From Clostridia bacterium (GTDB lineage: Bacteria > Bacillota > Clostridia > UBA1212 > UBA1255), in NCBI GenBank assembly GCA_017517275.1, contig JAFWZX010000023.1, positions 1-64,000 of the forward strand: DNA of 64,000 nt, in the 5' to 3' direction. The notes under the pieces are model-generated. The model was given only the letters and a program-made list of their open reading frames with translations, had not been told where the DNA came from and did not search any database. This document shows, piece by piece, positions 43,349 to 53,600 of the stretch (position 1 is its first letter; the number at the start of each line of letters is the position of its first letter). Made by a program: the position numbers and the translations under genes.

Positions 43349-44304
43349 TTTATTCCCCTATACTGTAACATAGCAGCCCCGATAATACCTGCTGCATTTC
43401 CGCCTTTTGAATTAACGATTTTAACGTCGCCGCATTGTTTCATAAGGTCAGGAATTATTTTTTCAGCCTGGTGCATTACGCCTCCGCTCATTACTATAAC
43501 GTCAGGCGAAAAAATTCTTACTAACGATTTAATTCCAATTGCAAGTTCGTAAATCCAGTTGTTATATACGTCGAGGGCGATACCGCAACCCTCATCCAGT
43601 GCCTCGAAGACTGCCTTGGCGCTCACGTTTTCACTTATTCGTTTTGCCAAAATACTGTTTGGAGCTGATGTAGCAGCATCTTTTGCCGCCTGCGTCAATG
43701 CACTGGCGGCTGCATACTTCTCAAAACATCCCTCCTGGCCACAGCCACAGGCTCTGCCTCTTGCATGAGTAATAATATGGCCTATCTCTCCTGCATCTTC
43801 TTTTGTGGAAATATATAATTTACCGTTGATTACGATACCTCCTCCGATGCCTGTCCCGATTGTAATCATCACCATATTATCAAAATCTTTGCCGCCACCG
43901 GCTAAATGTTCATACAAAGCAGCACAATTGGCATCTTTTGCAATTTTCACGCTTATGTCAAGAGCCTGCGTCAGATATTCTTCTACGTCTGTATTATTGA
44001 ACGGAAGATTAACGGAGAAATCTACCCTTCCCGTACGCATGCTTACATTGCCGGGAATTCCGATCCCTACAGCTTTGACGTGATATTCTGCCATCATTTT
44101 ACGGCAGATATTCTTAAGCTGAGTCAAAAGAGCACCTTCGGATGATGTCTGTGTCGGTTCCTTATAGTTAACTATAATTAAATTATCACGGCTGACAATA
44201 CCGTATTTTACGTCTGTTCCACCAAGATCTATACCCAGATAATATTCTTCACGGCCGGTTACATCCATAGTCGCTTTATCTTTTTTGCATACACTCAACT
44301 TCAT
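43345..44304 (-). CDS. ROK family sugar kinase, probable N-acetylglucosamine kinase
   Basis: A 319-residue ATP-dependent sugar kinase. YLGIDLGGTDVKYGIV is the ATP site, GIGIPGNV the conserved hinge, and IAKDANCAALYEH holds the catalytic Asp. IGTGIGGGIVINGKL and GEIGHIITH (sugar contacts) come next, then the zinc site CGCGQEGCFEKYA. Glucose is the other common substrate; coupling with nagA favours GlcNAc. GGAGG lies before ATG 44304, and an AraC-family regulator is divergent. Confidence 0.9.
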   Translation of the reverse strand: MKLSVCKKDKATMDVTGREEYYLGIDLGGTDVKYGIVSRDNLIIVNYKEPTQTSSEGALLTQLKNICRKMMAEYHVKAVGIGIPGNVSMRTGRVDFSVNLPFNNTDVEEYLTQALDISVKIAKDANCAALYEHLAGGGKDFDNMVMITIGTGIGGGIVINGKLYISTKEDAGEIGHIITHARGRACGCGQEGCFEKYAAASALTQAAKDAATSAPNSILAKRISENVSAKAVFEALDEGCGIALDVYNNWIYELAIGIKSLVRIFSPDVIVMSGGVMHQAEKIIPDLMKQCGDVKIVNSKGGNAAGIIGAAMLQYRGIK

Positions 44305-44335
44305 AAAAGAGCCTCCGCTTGTTCATCTTGCCTTT

Positions 44336-44341
44336 ATTATA
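44336..44341 (-). promoter_or_regulatory. -10 element of the ROK-nagA operon
   Basis: Perfect TATAAT on the - strand with no good -35 at the right distance, which fits activation by the divergent AraC-type regulator. Confidence 0.45.
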
Positions 44342-44448
44342 AGCACGGCAGCCATAACATCGTATATATTTTTAGCTTTGGTTTTTATAAATTCGGTCTT
44401 TTATTTTCACAGCTGCAGTGGTATAGTTAGGAAAGGAGACGTGATAAT

Positions 44449-45351
44449 ATGCGATACGATTCACTTTGTTTAAAAAGGGCCTTTAACGTAGAAAGAATAT
44501 ATTCTGTTCACTATTTTGAGTTTTCCAAAGATTATACGTTCCCGGGGGAAGCTCACGACTTTTGGGAATTTGTTTACGTTGACAAGGGAGAAATTATTGC
44601 AACAGCCGGAAATACTGACTATGTTCTGCAGGCAGGAGAGATGATTTGCCACTGTCCTATGGAATGGCATAATATACGGGCAAATGGCAGTATTGCTCCA
44701 AACGTTATGATTGTTTCTTTTCGCTGTGTCTCACCCGGCATGAAAACATTCATAAGTAAACAGTTTCAGGTAGATAGAGAAATGCGTAATCTTTTGTCTG
44801 CAATACTTGCAGAGAGCAGAAGAGCCTTCTCCTCTGCCCTGGACGATCCTTATAACAATACTTTAGTCCGAGCAAAAGGTGCACCCTTTGGATGCGAGCA
44901 GATGATTGACATATATCTTGCGGAGTTATTGATTTTGTCGTACCGCAAGCTAACAGACTCAACTATCCACAGTCATATCACAGGAACTGAGCCTCTTTTA
45001 GATGAGATAATTCTATATTTGCAGGATAACGTAGGCAACAAACTGACTCAAAATGCCATTGCAGAACATTTTCACATAAGTCCCTCCAGAATAAAGAATT
45101 TATTTGCTCAATACCTGCACGTGGGCGTTATGCATTTTTACATTAATATGAAAATCGCCCAGGCGAAGGAGTACTTACGCCAAAGCGATTTGAACGTTTC
45201 GCAAATTGCTGAAAAGTTGGGTTATGACAACGTGTATTATTTTTGTAATCAATTCAAAGCACGTGAAAATATGTCTCCTCTTGAGTACCGTCGCTCAGTA
45301 AAAGCAATCGGAGATAAAGCTCTTTTGCAGCAAACGCTGTCTCGTGACTAA
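44449..45351 (+). CDS. AraC-family transcriptional regulator
   Basis: A 300-residue regulator. Residues 15-110 form a cupin-like sensing domain (AHDFWEFVYVDKGE, YVLQAGEMICHCPMEWH). Residues 195-290 hold the two helix-turn-helices (LTQNAIAEHFHISPSRIKNL and VSQIAEKLGYDNVYYFCNQF) ending in ENMSPLEYRRS. AAAGGAG precedes ATG 44449. It is divergent from ROK-nagA and probably activates it in response to an amino sugar. It may also act on the nearby SBP/hydrolase genes. Confidence 0.88.
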   Translation: MRYDSLCLKRAFNVERIYSVHYFEFSKDYTFPGEAHDFWEFVYVDKGEIIATAGNTDYVLQAGEMICHCPMEWHNIRANGSIAPNVMIVSFRCVSPGMKTFISKQFQVDREMRNLLSAILAESRRAFSSALDDPYNNTLVRAKGAPFGCEQMIDIYLAELLILSYRKLTDSTIHSHITGTEPLLDEIILYLQDNVGNKLTQNAIAEHFHISPSRIKNLFAQYLHVGVMHFYINMKIAQAKEYLRQSDLNVSQIAEKLGYDNVYYFCNQFKARENMSPLEYRRSVKAIGDKALLQQTLSRD

Positions 45352-45399
45352 GGTCGGGAACATTACTTTATGTGATATATTCTGATTTTGCCTCGCTTT

Positions 45400-45423
45400 A
45401 AGATTTTTTCGAATCTTTTTTAT
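45400..45423 (+). terminator. Weak terminator after the AraC regulator
   Basis: AAGATT / AATCTT six-base stem with TTTTTATT following on the + strand. Confidence 0.5.
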
Positions 45424-45449
45424 TAAACCTTGATAACGTATACAGCAAA

Positions 45450-47447
45450 TTATAATGTCGTCTGTAAATTTTTAATTCTGCTACGCTTCTTTATAAATAC
45501 GATAACGGCTGCTGCTACGGAGCAAACGCAGAGTGCACCTGCGGCAAGGATTAACCACAAAGTGTGATTACCATCTGTATTCGGATATCGTGATGCACCG
45601 GGAAGCAATTTAACGGATATTTTGCCGCCTTCTTTTACGTATCTAAAGTTAAAGCGGGAGTTGGGAGCGCTGTCACCTAAGTCCATAAACTCCATAACCT
45701 CACCTGTTACCGTGGAATTATCTGCCCATTTAAAGTCAAAATTGTCACGTTTGTCCAAAGAAACAAGACTCGATTTAACTTTGATAACTAAGGTGTTGCC
45801 GTTTAGCGTATAATCTGCTTCTCCGACCGTTTTAAATTCCCAGGAATTGTTTACAAACTTTTCAACAGATACCCGTCCGTCTTTGCGAGAACGATTTAAA
45901 ACGTAATCGTATCCCTCCCAGCCTGAATAATGATACTGATCGCTGTCTATGTAAAGATTCATCCAATTCTTCTCCTCGTCTGATTCCGGCAAAACAATAT
46001 CCTCAGCGCAATTAATGTAAAAATACGTATAATCGCCGACTTTAGATACCTTCGCTGTATCAAGGTCATTTCGACCCGAACTATTCTGATAATTGAAAAC
46101 ACTGCCGACTGACGGGAAGTTACGTGACCATACGTCTCCCACGTCATCGCAGAATTCCGGGCCGACCTTTGAAAATTCCGATAAATCACCATTTAAATCC
46201 ACGTCAACGCTACCTGTGCCCTTGTCGATATCTGATACCCCTTTGTACAATCTTATGTAATAGCACATCTGGTAGTAATAATTGTCACGGAAGAAGCCTC
46301 TGATCGGTTCGATATCACGGCTGTATTCTAAAGTAAAAGCATCTACGTAATTATGTCTGAACTGAGGATCATTGGCTACAATCCGATATCCGCCTGCTAT
46401 CGTCTGACCTTCGCCTGCATCCTCCCAGCGTCCGAAAGTAAATTCGTTCCAGCCGGTAACCATGATAAGAGGAGGATCAATTTCCAATGCATGCTCCCAC
46501 TGCTCACGGAAAGCCAGCCCCTCTCCTGACGTTTCAAGACCATATCCAAAGTCGTATCGACCTGTCATTTCATTTTTGCCATTGTGAAAACTTCTGCCTT
46601 TAGAAGAATTTGAATGAAAACCTGAGGCAACAACAACTTGTTCAACGTTACCGTACTCATCTCTGCCCGGCAGTTGCGGAGTCTCTGCTATCCACGGCCA
46701 ACGGAGCTTTCCGTCATCTTGCTGGGTAAACCCGTTAAATGCCCATGAACGGCGCACAGTGAAATTTTCTAATAATTCAGTAGGTGTCCCGTCCGGATTA
46801 CCTAACACCAATGGCTTTCCATCCCAATAAAACCACAAATCTTTATATTTCTCATCTCTGTAAACCATTTCCCATAACCAGTTTAAGTGCAAATTCATTC
46901 CGCTGGCAGTGTCTCCGCAGTGGAATACCACCTGGGGCGTTCTACCGCCTTTCAGGCGAATATCAGACCATGTTTTCATAAGAGTCTGCCATCCCGTGGC
47001 AAAGAAACCGCTTTCCATATTGCCGGTTGCGTTGGTAACGTCAAGGAACACAAAATCTACTCCTGCATCCGTAAGAAGCTGGGCATGCTTTGCATATACC
47101 CAAGGATCCTTGTTACTGTAATAACCAAAATAAGGCTCTCCCCAAAATCTAAAGCCTTGATCTCTTGTAGCAGCTTCCCATACTGCTTCTGTACCGCCAT
47201 ATTGGTATATTCTGGAAAAATCCAAAATGCTCTCCGCATATGATGTGTTGAGAAACAAGAAATAGAAAATACCTACGTATTTTTTTTCTTTAGTGTCCCC
47301 TGCCTCCTTGTTTGTAGGAAGAACTCTGCCCAGATCATCTGTAGCAACCCAGGTTTCAGGCCGTATTTCACCTGCAAAAGCGTATCCGGAGAAACATCCG
47401 ATTAACAATATCCATATAAGTAAAGCAACAGCTACTCTTTTTATCAT
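45450..47447 (-). CDS. Surface-anchored GH99/WbsX-like hydrolase with C-terminal binding module
   Basis: A 665-residue exported protein. The N-terminus is a signal (LIGC lipobox-like, or AFA-GE cleavage). Residues 45-380 are the TIM-barrel part: VGIFYFLFLN, YYSNKDPWVYAKHAQLLTDA, GVDFVFLDVTN, FYWDGKPLVL, NFTVRRSW, and MVTGWNEFTFGRW with SRDIEPIRGFF. Residues 395-600 hold a beta-rich binding module (DYTYFYINCAEDI, NWMNLYIDSDQYHYSG). Residues 625-650 are a membrane helix with a KKRSR tail. The landmarks match the intracellular protein at 3068-4093. It overlaps the solute-binding lipoprotein gene by one base (TAATG), so capture and cleavage of one glycan outside the cell are likely coupled. Confidence 0.75.
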   Translation of the reverse strand: MIKRVAVALLIWILLIGCFSGYAFAGEIRPETWVATDDLGRVLPTNKEAGDTKEKKYVGIFYFLFLNTSYAESILDFSRIYQYGGTEAVWEAATRDQGFRFWGEPYFGYYSNKDPWVYAKHAQLLTDAGVDFVFLDVTNATGNMESGFFATGWQTLMKTWSDIRLKGGRTPQVVFHCGDTASGMNLHLNWLWEMVYRDEKYKDLWFYWDGKPLVLGNPDGTPTELLENFTVRRSWAFNGFTQQDDGKLRWPWIAETPQLPGRDEYGNVEQVVVASGFHSNSSKGRSFHNGKNEMTGRYDFGYGLETSGEGLAFREQWEHALEIDPPLIMVTGWNEFTFGRWEDAGEGQTIAGGYRIVANDPQFRHNYVDAFTLEYSRDIEPIRGFFRDNYYYQMCYYIRLYKGVSDIDKGTGSVDVDLNGDLSEFSKVGPEFCDDVGDVWSRNFPSVGSVFNYQNSSGRNDLDTAKVSKVGDYTYFYINCAEDIVLPESDEEKNWMNLYIDSDQYHYSGWEGYDYVLNRSRKDGRVSVEKFVNNSWEFKTVGEADYTLNGNTLVIKVKSSLVSLDKRDNFDFKWADNSTVTGEVMEFMDLGDSAPNSRFNFRYVKEGGKISVKLLPGASRYPNTDGNHTLWLILAAGALCVCSVAAAVIVFIKKRSRIKNLQTTL

Positions 47448-48859
47448 TATTCATCACTCTCCTTAATAAGCTGCGGATTGTATCCGAAAGGAACACCCAA
47501 TTCATTAATAGTATTATTTATCTCTCTGGCAGCACTTTTTACATGTTTTATAAGTGATTCGTTAGATCTACCGGAGGAAGTATACTTTTGTGTCAGGTAA
47601 TATGCCATTATGCATCTTGCTCTGAGATTTTTCTCGTATACTGCCACGTCGCCCTTGAACAGATCAACGTAGTCATCCCGTACGTCATTTTCAATTCCGA
47701 CAAGTGCATTATCGCCATTCTCACCGGCAAATACACCTGTTCTCCAGAAAGACTCTTCCCAAAGAGCTTTATTAGCAGGAATTCCTCCGTAATATCTATT
47801 TAAAATACTATTGCCCTCCAAGGAATTTGCAAATTCAATAAGCTTCATCGCATTATCCATTTTATCCTTATCTATATAGGAGCTAATGGACAAGCCATGA
47901 ATATAATCTGTATTGGCAAAGCTGTATCTGTTACCGTTTACAGCAGGCAGAGGAAGTAATAGCAGGTTGTCGTTAGCAACAAGTTCATCAGCGCGATATG
48001 CAGGATTAGTCTTGAGAGCTTCCTCCGGCAGGTGAACGTTGTCACCGCGAGTGGGTTGTGCTGCATAATTCCAAGACATAACGCTCTTTGTATATGCGCT
48101 GTCTCTGCCATTTGCAAAGAAGCTGTTTGCTTGCTTTGTTCGATACAAAACGTTTAATTCACGCCAACCTTCCTGAGCTTCTTCCGATGAAAAATTAACT
48201 GTTCCCTCCTCTGAATACCAGGATTCGGCTGCTTTATTTACGAAATATTTCCAGACGAAAGACTGAGAAAGAGGCATATAAGTTCCTATGAGTAATTCAT
48301 CCATGCCGTCATCATTTTCGTACATTACAGATGCACTCTGTGTCAGAGCGGCAAATTCCTCGTACGTCCAATTAACACCCGGCATTGGTAAGCCCAGCTT
48401 CTCAAACATAGCTTTGTCAACAAATACCACAGCACGATCGTAATTAATCGGAATAAAGATCTGCCTTTTTACATATTCCGCATACTCGTTTTCTTTATAA
48501 AAAACGCCTGTATTTAAAGCAGGAACCAGAAAATCCCCACCTTTACCGTCAATTATATCTATAAGATTAGTCGTATCTGTAGGTGCGTATTCTATAACAG
48601 AGTCTGCAGCAATGAGAGCTACTTCAACATTTTTAAAGTCCACCGGAAATTCTTTGACGTATTCTATTTCAACGTCAATTTTCGGATTCTTTTTTTCAAA
48701 AGCTTTTACAAACTCAGAAATAACACTCTTTTGCAAATTAAGATCCTCTTCTGAGATGGAAGAGCTTCTTATTGTCAGTTTTAACGAACCTCCGCCTAAG
48801 CAGCTGACAAGTGTCAGGGCAAGTACAGCCATCAGGAAAAGTGCAATTAATCTTTTCAT
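47447..48859 (-). CDS. Extracellular sugar-type solute-binding lipoprotein
   Basis: A 470-residue family-1-type binding protein of ABC sugar importers. The lipobox LVSC gives Cys20. LQKSVISEFVKAFEKKNPKIDVEIEYV and the closing FAN/LEGNSIL region are typical; GVNWTYEEFAALTQSA is the conserved lobe. No permease or ATPase gene lies beside it: rqcH is 18 bases upstream and the GH99-like gene overlaps its stop. It may use a distant shared permease, or act only as a surface glycan trap. There is no clear promoter in the short gap after rqcH. Confidence 0.82.
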   Translation of the reverse strand: MKRLIALFLMAVLALTLVSCLGGGSLKLTIRSSSISEEDLNLQKSVISEFVKAFEKKNPKIDVEIEYVKEFPVDFKNVEVALIAADSVIEYAPTDTTNLIDIIDGKGGDFLVPALNTGVFYKENEYAEYVKRQIFIPINYDRAVVFVDKAMFEKLGLPMPGVNWTYEEFAALTQSASVMYENDDGMDELLIGTYMPLSQSFVWKYFVNKAAESWYSEEGTVNFSSEEAQEGWRELNVLYRTKQANSFFANGRDSAYTKSVMSWNYAAQPTRGDNVHLPEEALKTNPAYRADELVANDNLLLLPLPAVNGNRYSFANTDYIHGLSISSYIDKDKMDNAMKLIEFANSLEGNSILNRYYGGIPANKALWEESFWRTGVFAGENGDNALVGIENDVRDDYVDLFKGDVAVYEKNLRARCIMAYYLTQKYTSSGRSNESLIKHVKSAAREINNTINELGVPFGYNPQLIKESDE

Positions 48860-48877
48860 AATTCACGCTCCTTCGTT

Positions 48878-50602
48878 TCATTCACCGCAAGGGACTACAG
48901 TAATTGTTTTATAATTTGTATAAGTTACCATACCGGGCTTTGCCCCGGGGATCTTCTTTACGTATTTAATCTTAGTATAGTCTACGTCAGCTTTAGAGCT
49001 GCACCGCATACTACTGTACCAGGCAGCCAATCCGGCTGCTTTTTCGAAAATACCCGACGGTATTATCTGATTTTTCTCAAGGCCCGCGGTAGATATTACA
49101 ACGTGTGATCCGGGAGCGTTCTTAAGATGGAACCATATATCTTCTGATCTTGCCATTTTACAAGTCAGATAATCGTTCTGTTTATTATTTTTGCCTACGT
49201 AAATCGTAAAACCATCTGAAGTTGTAATCTTAAGAGGCATTGGTGCACTGCTTGTTTTTTTCTTTGTACGGCAATTAATCTTGTTGCCTGCACCTCTTAG
49301 ATAGCCTTCTTCCGTAAGTTCTTCTTTAATTTGTATAATTTCATCATCATTCGATACGTTTTGAAGAAGAGCTGCTACGTTGCTTAGATACTCTAATTCT
49401 TTTTGATCTTCTTCATAGTACAGCACGGAGTTTTCATACGTTGCTTTTTGCTTTTGATACTTTTTGAAATATAAACGGGCATTTTGCGGTATCGTTCTGT
49501 TTTCATCAAGTTCTATTTTTATCTTGCTCTTTGGCATAGACTCCTCATCCAAATCATAGAAGTTATCCAGTTCAATTTCATTGTGATAGTTCTTAATTGC
49601 GTACGTATTTGCCAGGAGTAATTCGCCTTTTATTCTATTAATATCATAATTCTCAGCATCTACAGCCGCCTGCTTATGCAACTCCATTTTCCTGTGAGTC
49701 TTGTTGATTGCAGATTGAAGATGCTTTTGCATTTCACCTGTTTTTTGCAAAATTGCATGTTGCTGTTCTTTGGGACTGTAAAAACAATCCAGCATTTCAT
49801 TTACTGTAGCAAAGTTTCCTTTGTCAAAACTGATAACGTGATAATCTCCACCGGTAAAAATAACGGGAGTATATTTGTGATTGACAATATCAGTGCAAAC
49901 AGCCTTCAGCACGCTTGAAACATCTACTCCAAGCTCCTGACTCCTGGCAACTATCATTTTACATAAAAACGGACTAAAACCTGATACACAGGATAAAATC
50001 GCCTTGTTGTAATTACCGCCTGTTGTTTTAAGTGTTTCCTCCAAGGCATTAAAAAAAGCACAAGAATTCTGCCCGATAACGTCTTCGGGAGTAAATTTAT
50101 CTTGTGCGGGAGGTAGACAGTATTTACGAAGCGGCATTACTTCGCGAACACTGCTTACTTCAAAATCTACCGTTTTAATCGCATCGTATATAACGTCATC
50201 CTCATTTAAAAGAATAATATTACTGTGTTTGCCCATAATCTCTATCATGAGCTTCTTTATAGACTCGTCGCCAAGTTCATCCCGGCTAAGGACTTTGATG
50301 CAAACGATTCTGTCATATCCGACTTGTTCAATAGAAAGAATACGGCCGCCGGCAACGTGTTTGCGAAGAAGCATTGCAAAGCGCGGCGCGGTCAACGGGT
50401 TTTCCTTCTTTAGTTTTGTAAGATGCATGCCGCAATTTACGGCATTACAACTAATGGTAAAATTGTACCGCCCGCCCTCATTGCGGCAGAGCAGTACAAC
50501 CTCATCTTTTTGAGTCTGAAAAATCTTATCAATACGCGAGCCGGTAAGGAAAACTGACAGTTCCTTACATACGGCCCGTGTTACAATACCGTCAAATGGC
50601 AT
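48878..50602 (-). CDS. rqcH: Ribosome-quality-control protein RqcH (NFACT)
   Basis: A 574-residue cytoplasmic protein that adds alanine tails on stalled 50S-bound chains. NFACT-N starts at PFDGIVTRAVCKEL and contains GSRIDKIFQTQKDEVVLLC. Coiled coils lie at about 300-440, and NFACT-R at 460-574 (IYVGKNNKQNDYLTCKMA, DIWFHLKNAPGSHVVI). Older annotations call such proteins fibronectin-binding. It overlaps the 3' end of ileS by 11 bases and is 18 bases upstream of the binding-lipoprotein gene, an unusual partner. Confidence 0.93.
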   Translation of the reverse strand: MPFDGIVTRAVCKELSVFLTGSRIDKIFQTQKDEVVLLCRNEGGRYNFTISCNAVNCGMHLTKLKKENPLTAPRFAMLLRKHVAGGRILSIEQVGYDRIVCIKVLSRDELGDESIKKLMIEIMGKHSNIILLNEDDVIYDAIKTVDFEVSSVREVMPLRKYCLPPAQDKFTPEDVIGQNSCAFFNALEETLKTTGGNYNKAILSCVSGFSPFLCKMIVARSQELGVDVSSVLKAVCTDIVNHKYTPVIFTGGDYHVISFDKGNFATVNEMLDCFYSPKEQQHAILQKTGEMQKHLQSAINKTHRKMELHKQAAVDAENYDINRIKGELLLANTYAIKNYHNEIELDNFYDLDEESMPKSKIKIELDENRTIPQNARLYFKKYQKQKATYENSVLYYEEDQKELEYLSNVAALLQNVSNDDEIIQIKEELTEEGYLRGAGNKINCRTKKKTSSAPMPLKITTSDGFTIYVGKNNKQNDYLTCKMARSEDIWFHLKNAPGSHVVISTAGLEKNQIIPSGIFEKAAGLAAWYSSMRCSSKADVDYTKIKYVKKIPGAKPGMVTYTNYKTITVVPCGE

Positions 50603-53600
50603 TTCTCTTTACTCCCAACTGTACGTCAATGCCATTGAGATTCCAGTCTTTTACGTAAACATCACTGTCGCAGATATCATCTGTGTATTCAATCTTGTCA
50701 CTGAGTGTCTCATCCATAACTGTTGCTTCGTTGTTTGAGAGATACTTTTTGATTTCATCACTCTTTGCCTGATAGATCGTAATATGATCCATAACTTCAA
50801 AGCCGGCCTCCTTACGCATCGTCTGAATACGGCTAATAATCTCACGGACAAAGCCTTCTTCAATAAGACTGTCTGAAAGAGTAATATCCAACACAACGCA
50901 AACGCCGCCGTATTGTGTTACTGCGTAGCCTTCTTTGTGAGTTGTAGTAATGAGTAAATCTTCCTTTGCAAGATCATAACTTGCGCCGTCTATGTTAACT
51001 GTGAAAACTCCGCGGCTTGACAGTTCATTCATAACTTCATTGCCGTTTACTGTTTCTAAGATTCCCTTAAGCTTACCGATATTTTTACCAAGGCGCGGTC
51101 CTAACGTCTTAAGCTGCGGCTTAAACGTATAGGTAACGTATTGGTCTGCATCTTTTACAAATTCTAATGACTTTACGTTAAGCTCTTCGAGAACGATCTC
51201 CTTATAAAATTCGTTAAGTTCAAAATCAGCCTGTACCATCATGCGAGCCAGAGGCTGTCTCGTTTTGATTGAAGTGTTGTTGCGAGCCTCTCTGCCTAAT
51301 ACTACGATATCAAGAACGTGCTTCATTTGACTCTCTAATTCTTCGTCGATATATGATTCATTGCATACAGGATAATCACAGAAATGAATACTGATCGGGG
51401 CCGTCTTATCAACGTTGACAACAATATTCCTGTAAATAAGCTCTGTCATAAACGGTATCATCGGTGCAGATATCTTGCAAAGTGTAACAAGTACCGTATA
51501 CAGAGTCATATACGCGTTAATCTTATCCTGCTCCATACCTTTTGCCCAGTATCTGTCACGACATCTTCTTACGTACCAGTTACTGAGTTCATCTATAAAG
51601 TCCTGAAGATCTCTGGAAGTCTCTGTTATTCTGTAATTCGACAGGTTATTATCTGTGTTCTTTACCAAAGTGTTGAGTTTGGACAAAATCCATTTATCCA
51701 TTACAGACAACTTATCATAGTCAAGAGTGTATTTAGTAGGATCAAATTGATCAATCTCAGCATACAAAACATAGAATGCGTAAGTATTCCAAAGCGTTCC
51801 CAAGAATTTACGCTGTCCTTCCTGAACTGCTTTAGCGTAGAATTTGTTAGGAAGCCACGGAGCGGAGTTAGAGTAAAAATACCATCTGATGGCATCTGCT
51901 CCGAATTGCGCCAAAGCCTCAAAGGGATCTACGGCATTGCCTTTGGACTTAGACATTTTTTGTCCGTTCTCATCTTGAACCAAGCCAAGGACGATAACGT
52001 TCTTATATGGTGCCTTGTGGAAAATCAGCGTTGAAATAGCAAGCAAAGAATAGAACCAGCCTCTTGTCTGATCCACAGCCTCACTGATGAAATCTGCCGG
52101 GAAATTATCGTCAAATATTTCTTTATTTTCAAAAGGATAGTGCCATTGAGCAAAAGGCATACTGCCTGAGTCAAACCAGCAGTCGATAACTTCTTTTGTC
52201 CTTGTCATGCTGCCGCCGCACTTTGGACACTTAATAGTAACCGCATCAATATAAGGTCTGTGAAGCTCAATATCGTCAGGACAGTTGTCTGACATGGATT
52301 TGAGCTCTTCAATAGAACCGATTGCGTGCTTATGACCGCAATCACATATCCAGATATTAAGAGGTGTGCCCCAATACCTGTCACGACTGATACCCCAATC
52401 CTGGATATTATTAAGCCAATCGCCGAATCTTCCTTTACCTATAGACTCCGGAATCCAGTTGATGGTATTGTTATTTGCAATAAGTTCATCTTTAACTTCT
52501 GTCATTTTAATGAACCATGATTCTCTTGCATAGTAGATTAAAGGAGTATCACATCTCCAGCAGAAAGGATATGAATGCTCATATTGAAGCGTTTTAAACA
52601 TAAGACCGCGCATATTAAGATCTTTGATAATCTCTTTGTCGGCATCTTTGCAGAACGTGCCTGCCCACGGTGTCTCAGGTGTCATCTGTCCCTTGCTGTC
52701 AACAAGTTGCAGGAACGGAAGATCATAATTACGTCCGATCTTCGCATCATCTTCACCGAAAGCCGGAGCGATATGAACAATACCCGTACCGTCTGTAGTT
52801 GTTACGTAGTCGCCAAGTGTTACATAGTATGCTTTTTTATCAAGAGCTTTAAAGCTGTAGAGCGGCTCATATTCCAGATTCTCAAGCTCGCTTCCTTGCA
52901 TTTCTTGTAATATCTCGTATTCCTGTGAAATATTAGAGGAAATCAAATCTTTTGCAAGGATATAAATCTCGTCTTCTACCTTGATTTTCACATACGGTAT
53001 ATTTGCATTGACACAAAGAGCTACGTTTGACGGAAGTGTCCACGGAGTTGTTGTCCATACGAGGAAATACGTATTATCTGTGCCCTTTTGCTTCATTTTC
53101 ACCGTTACAGACTTCTCTTTTACATCTTTATAGCCTTGTGCAACCTCGTGACTGGAGAGAGGTGTTCCGCATCGGGGACAATACGGTACAATCTTAAAGC
53201 CCTTGTAAAGAAGGCCTCTTTCCCAGATTTGTTTTAAAGCCCACCATTCGGATTCGATAAAATTATTATCGTACGTTACATACGGATCATCCATATCTGC
53301 CCAAAAGCCTACTGTATCTGAGAAATCTTCCCACATACCTTTGTATTTCCATACGCTCTCTTTACATTTTGTAATAAACTCTTCCAAGCCGTACTGTTCT
53401 ATCTGTTCTTTGCCGTCAAGACCGAGAAGCTTCTCTACTTCAAGTTCCACGGGAAGTCCGTGTGTATCCCAACCGGCCTTACGCAGAACCTTGTCGCCCT
53501 TCATTGTTCTGTAACGGGGAATCAGGTCCTTGATTACTCTCGTAAGAACGTGGCCGATATGAGGTTTACCGTTGGCCGTAGGCGGTCCATCGTAAAAAGT

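Noticed and set aside
51384-52034. Open frame of 216 codons on the + strand inside ileS
   Set aside because: Antisense shadow of the well-conserved synthetase; no ribosome site or recognisable protein pattern.
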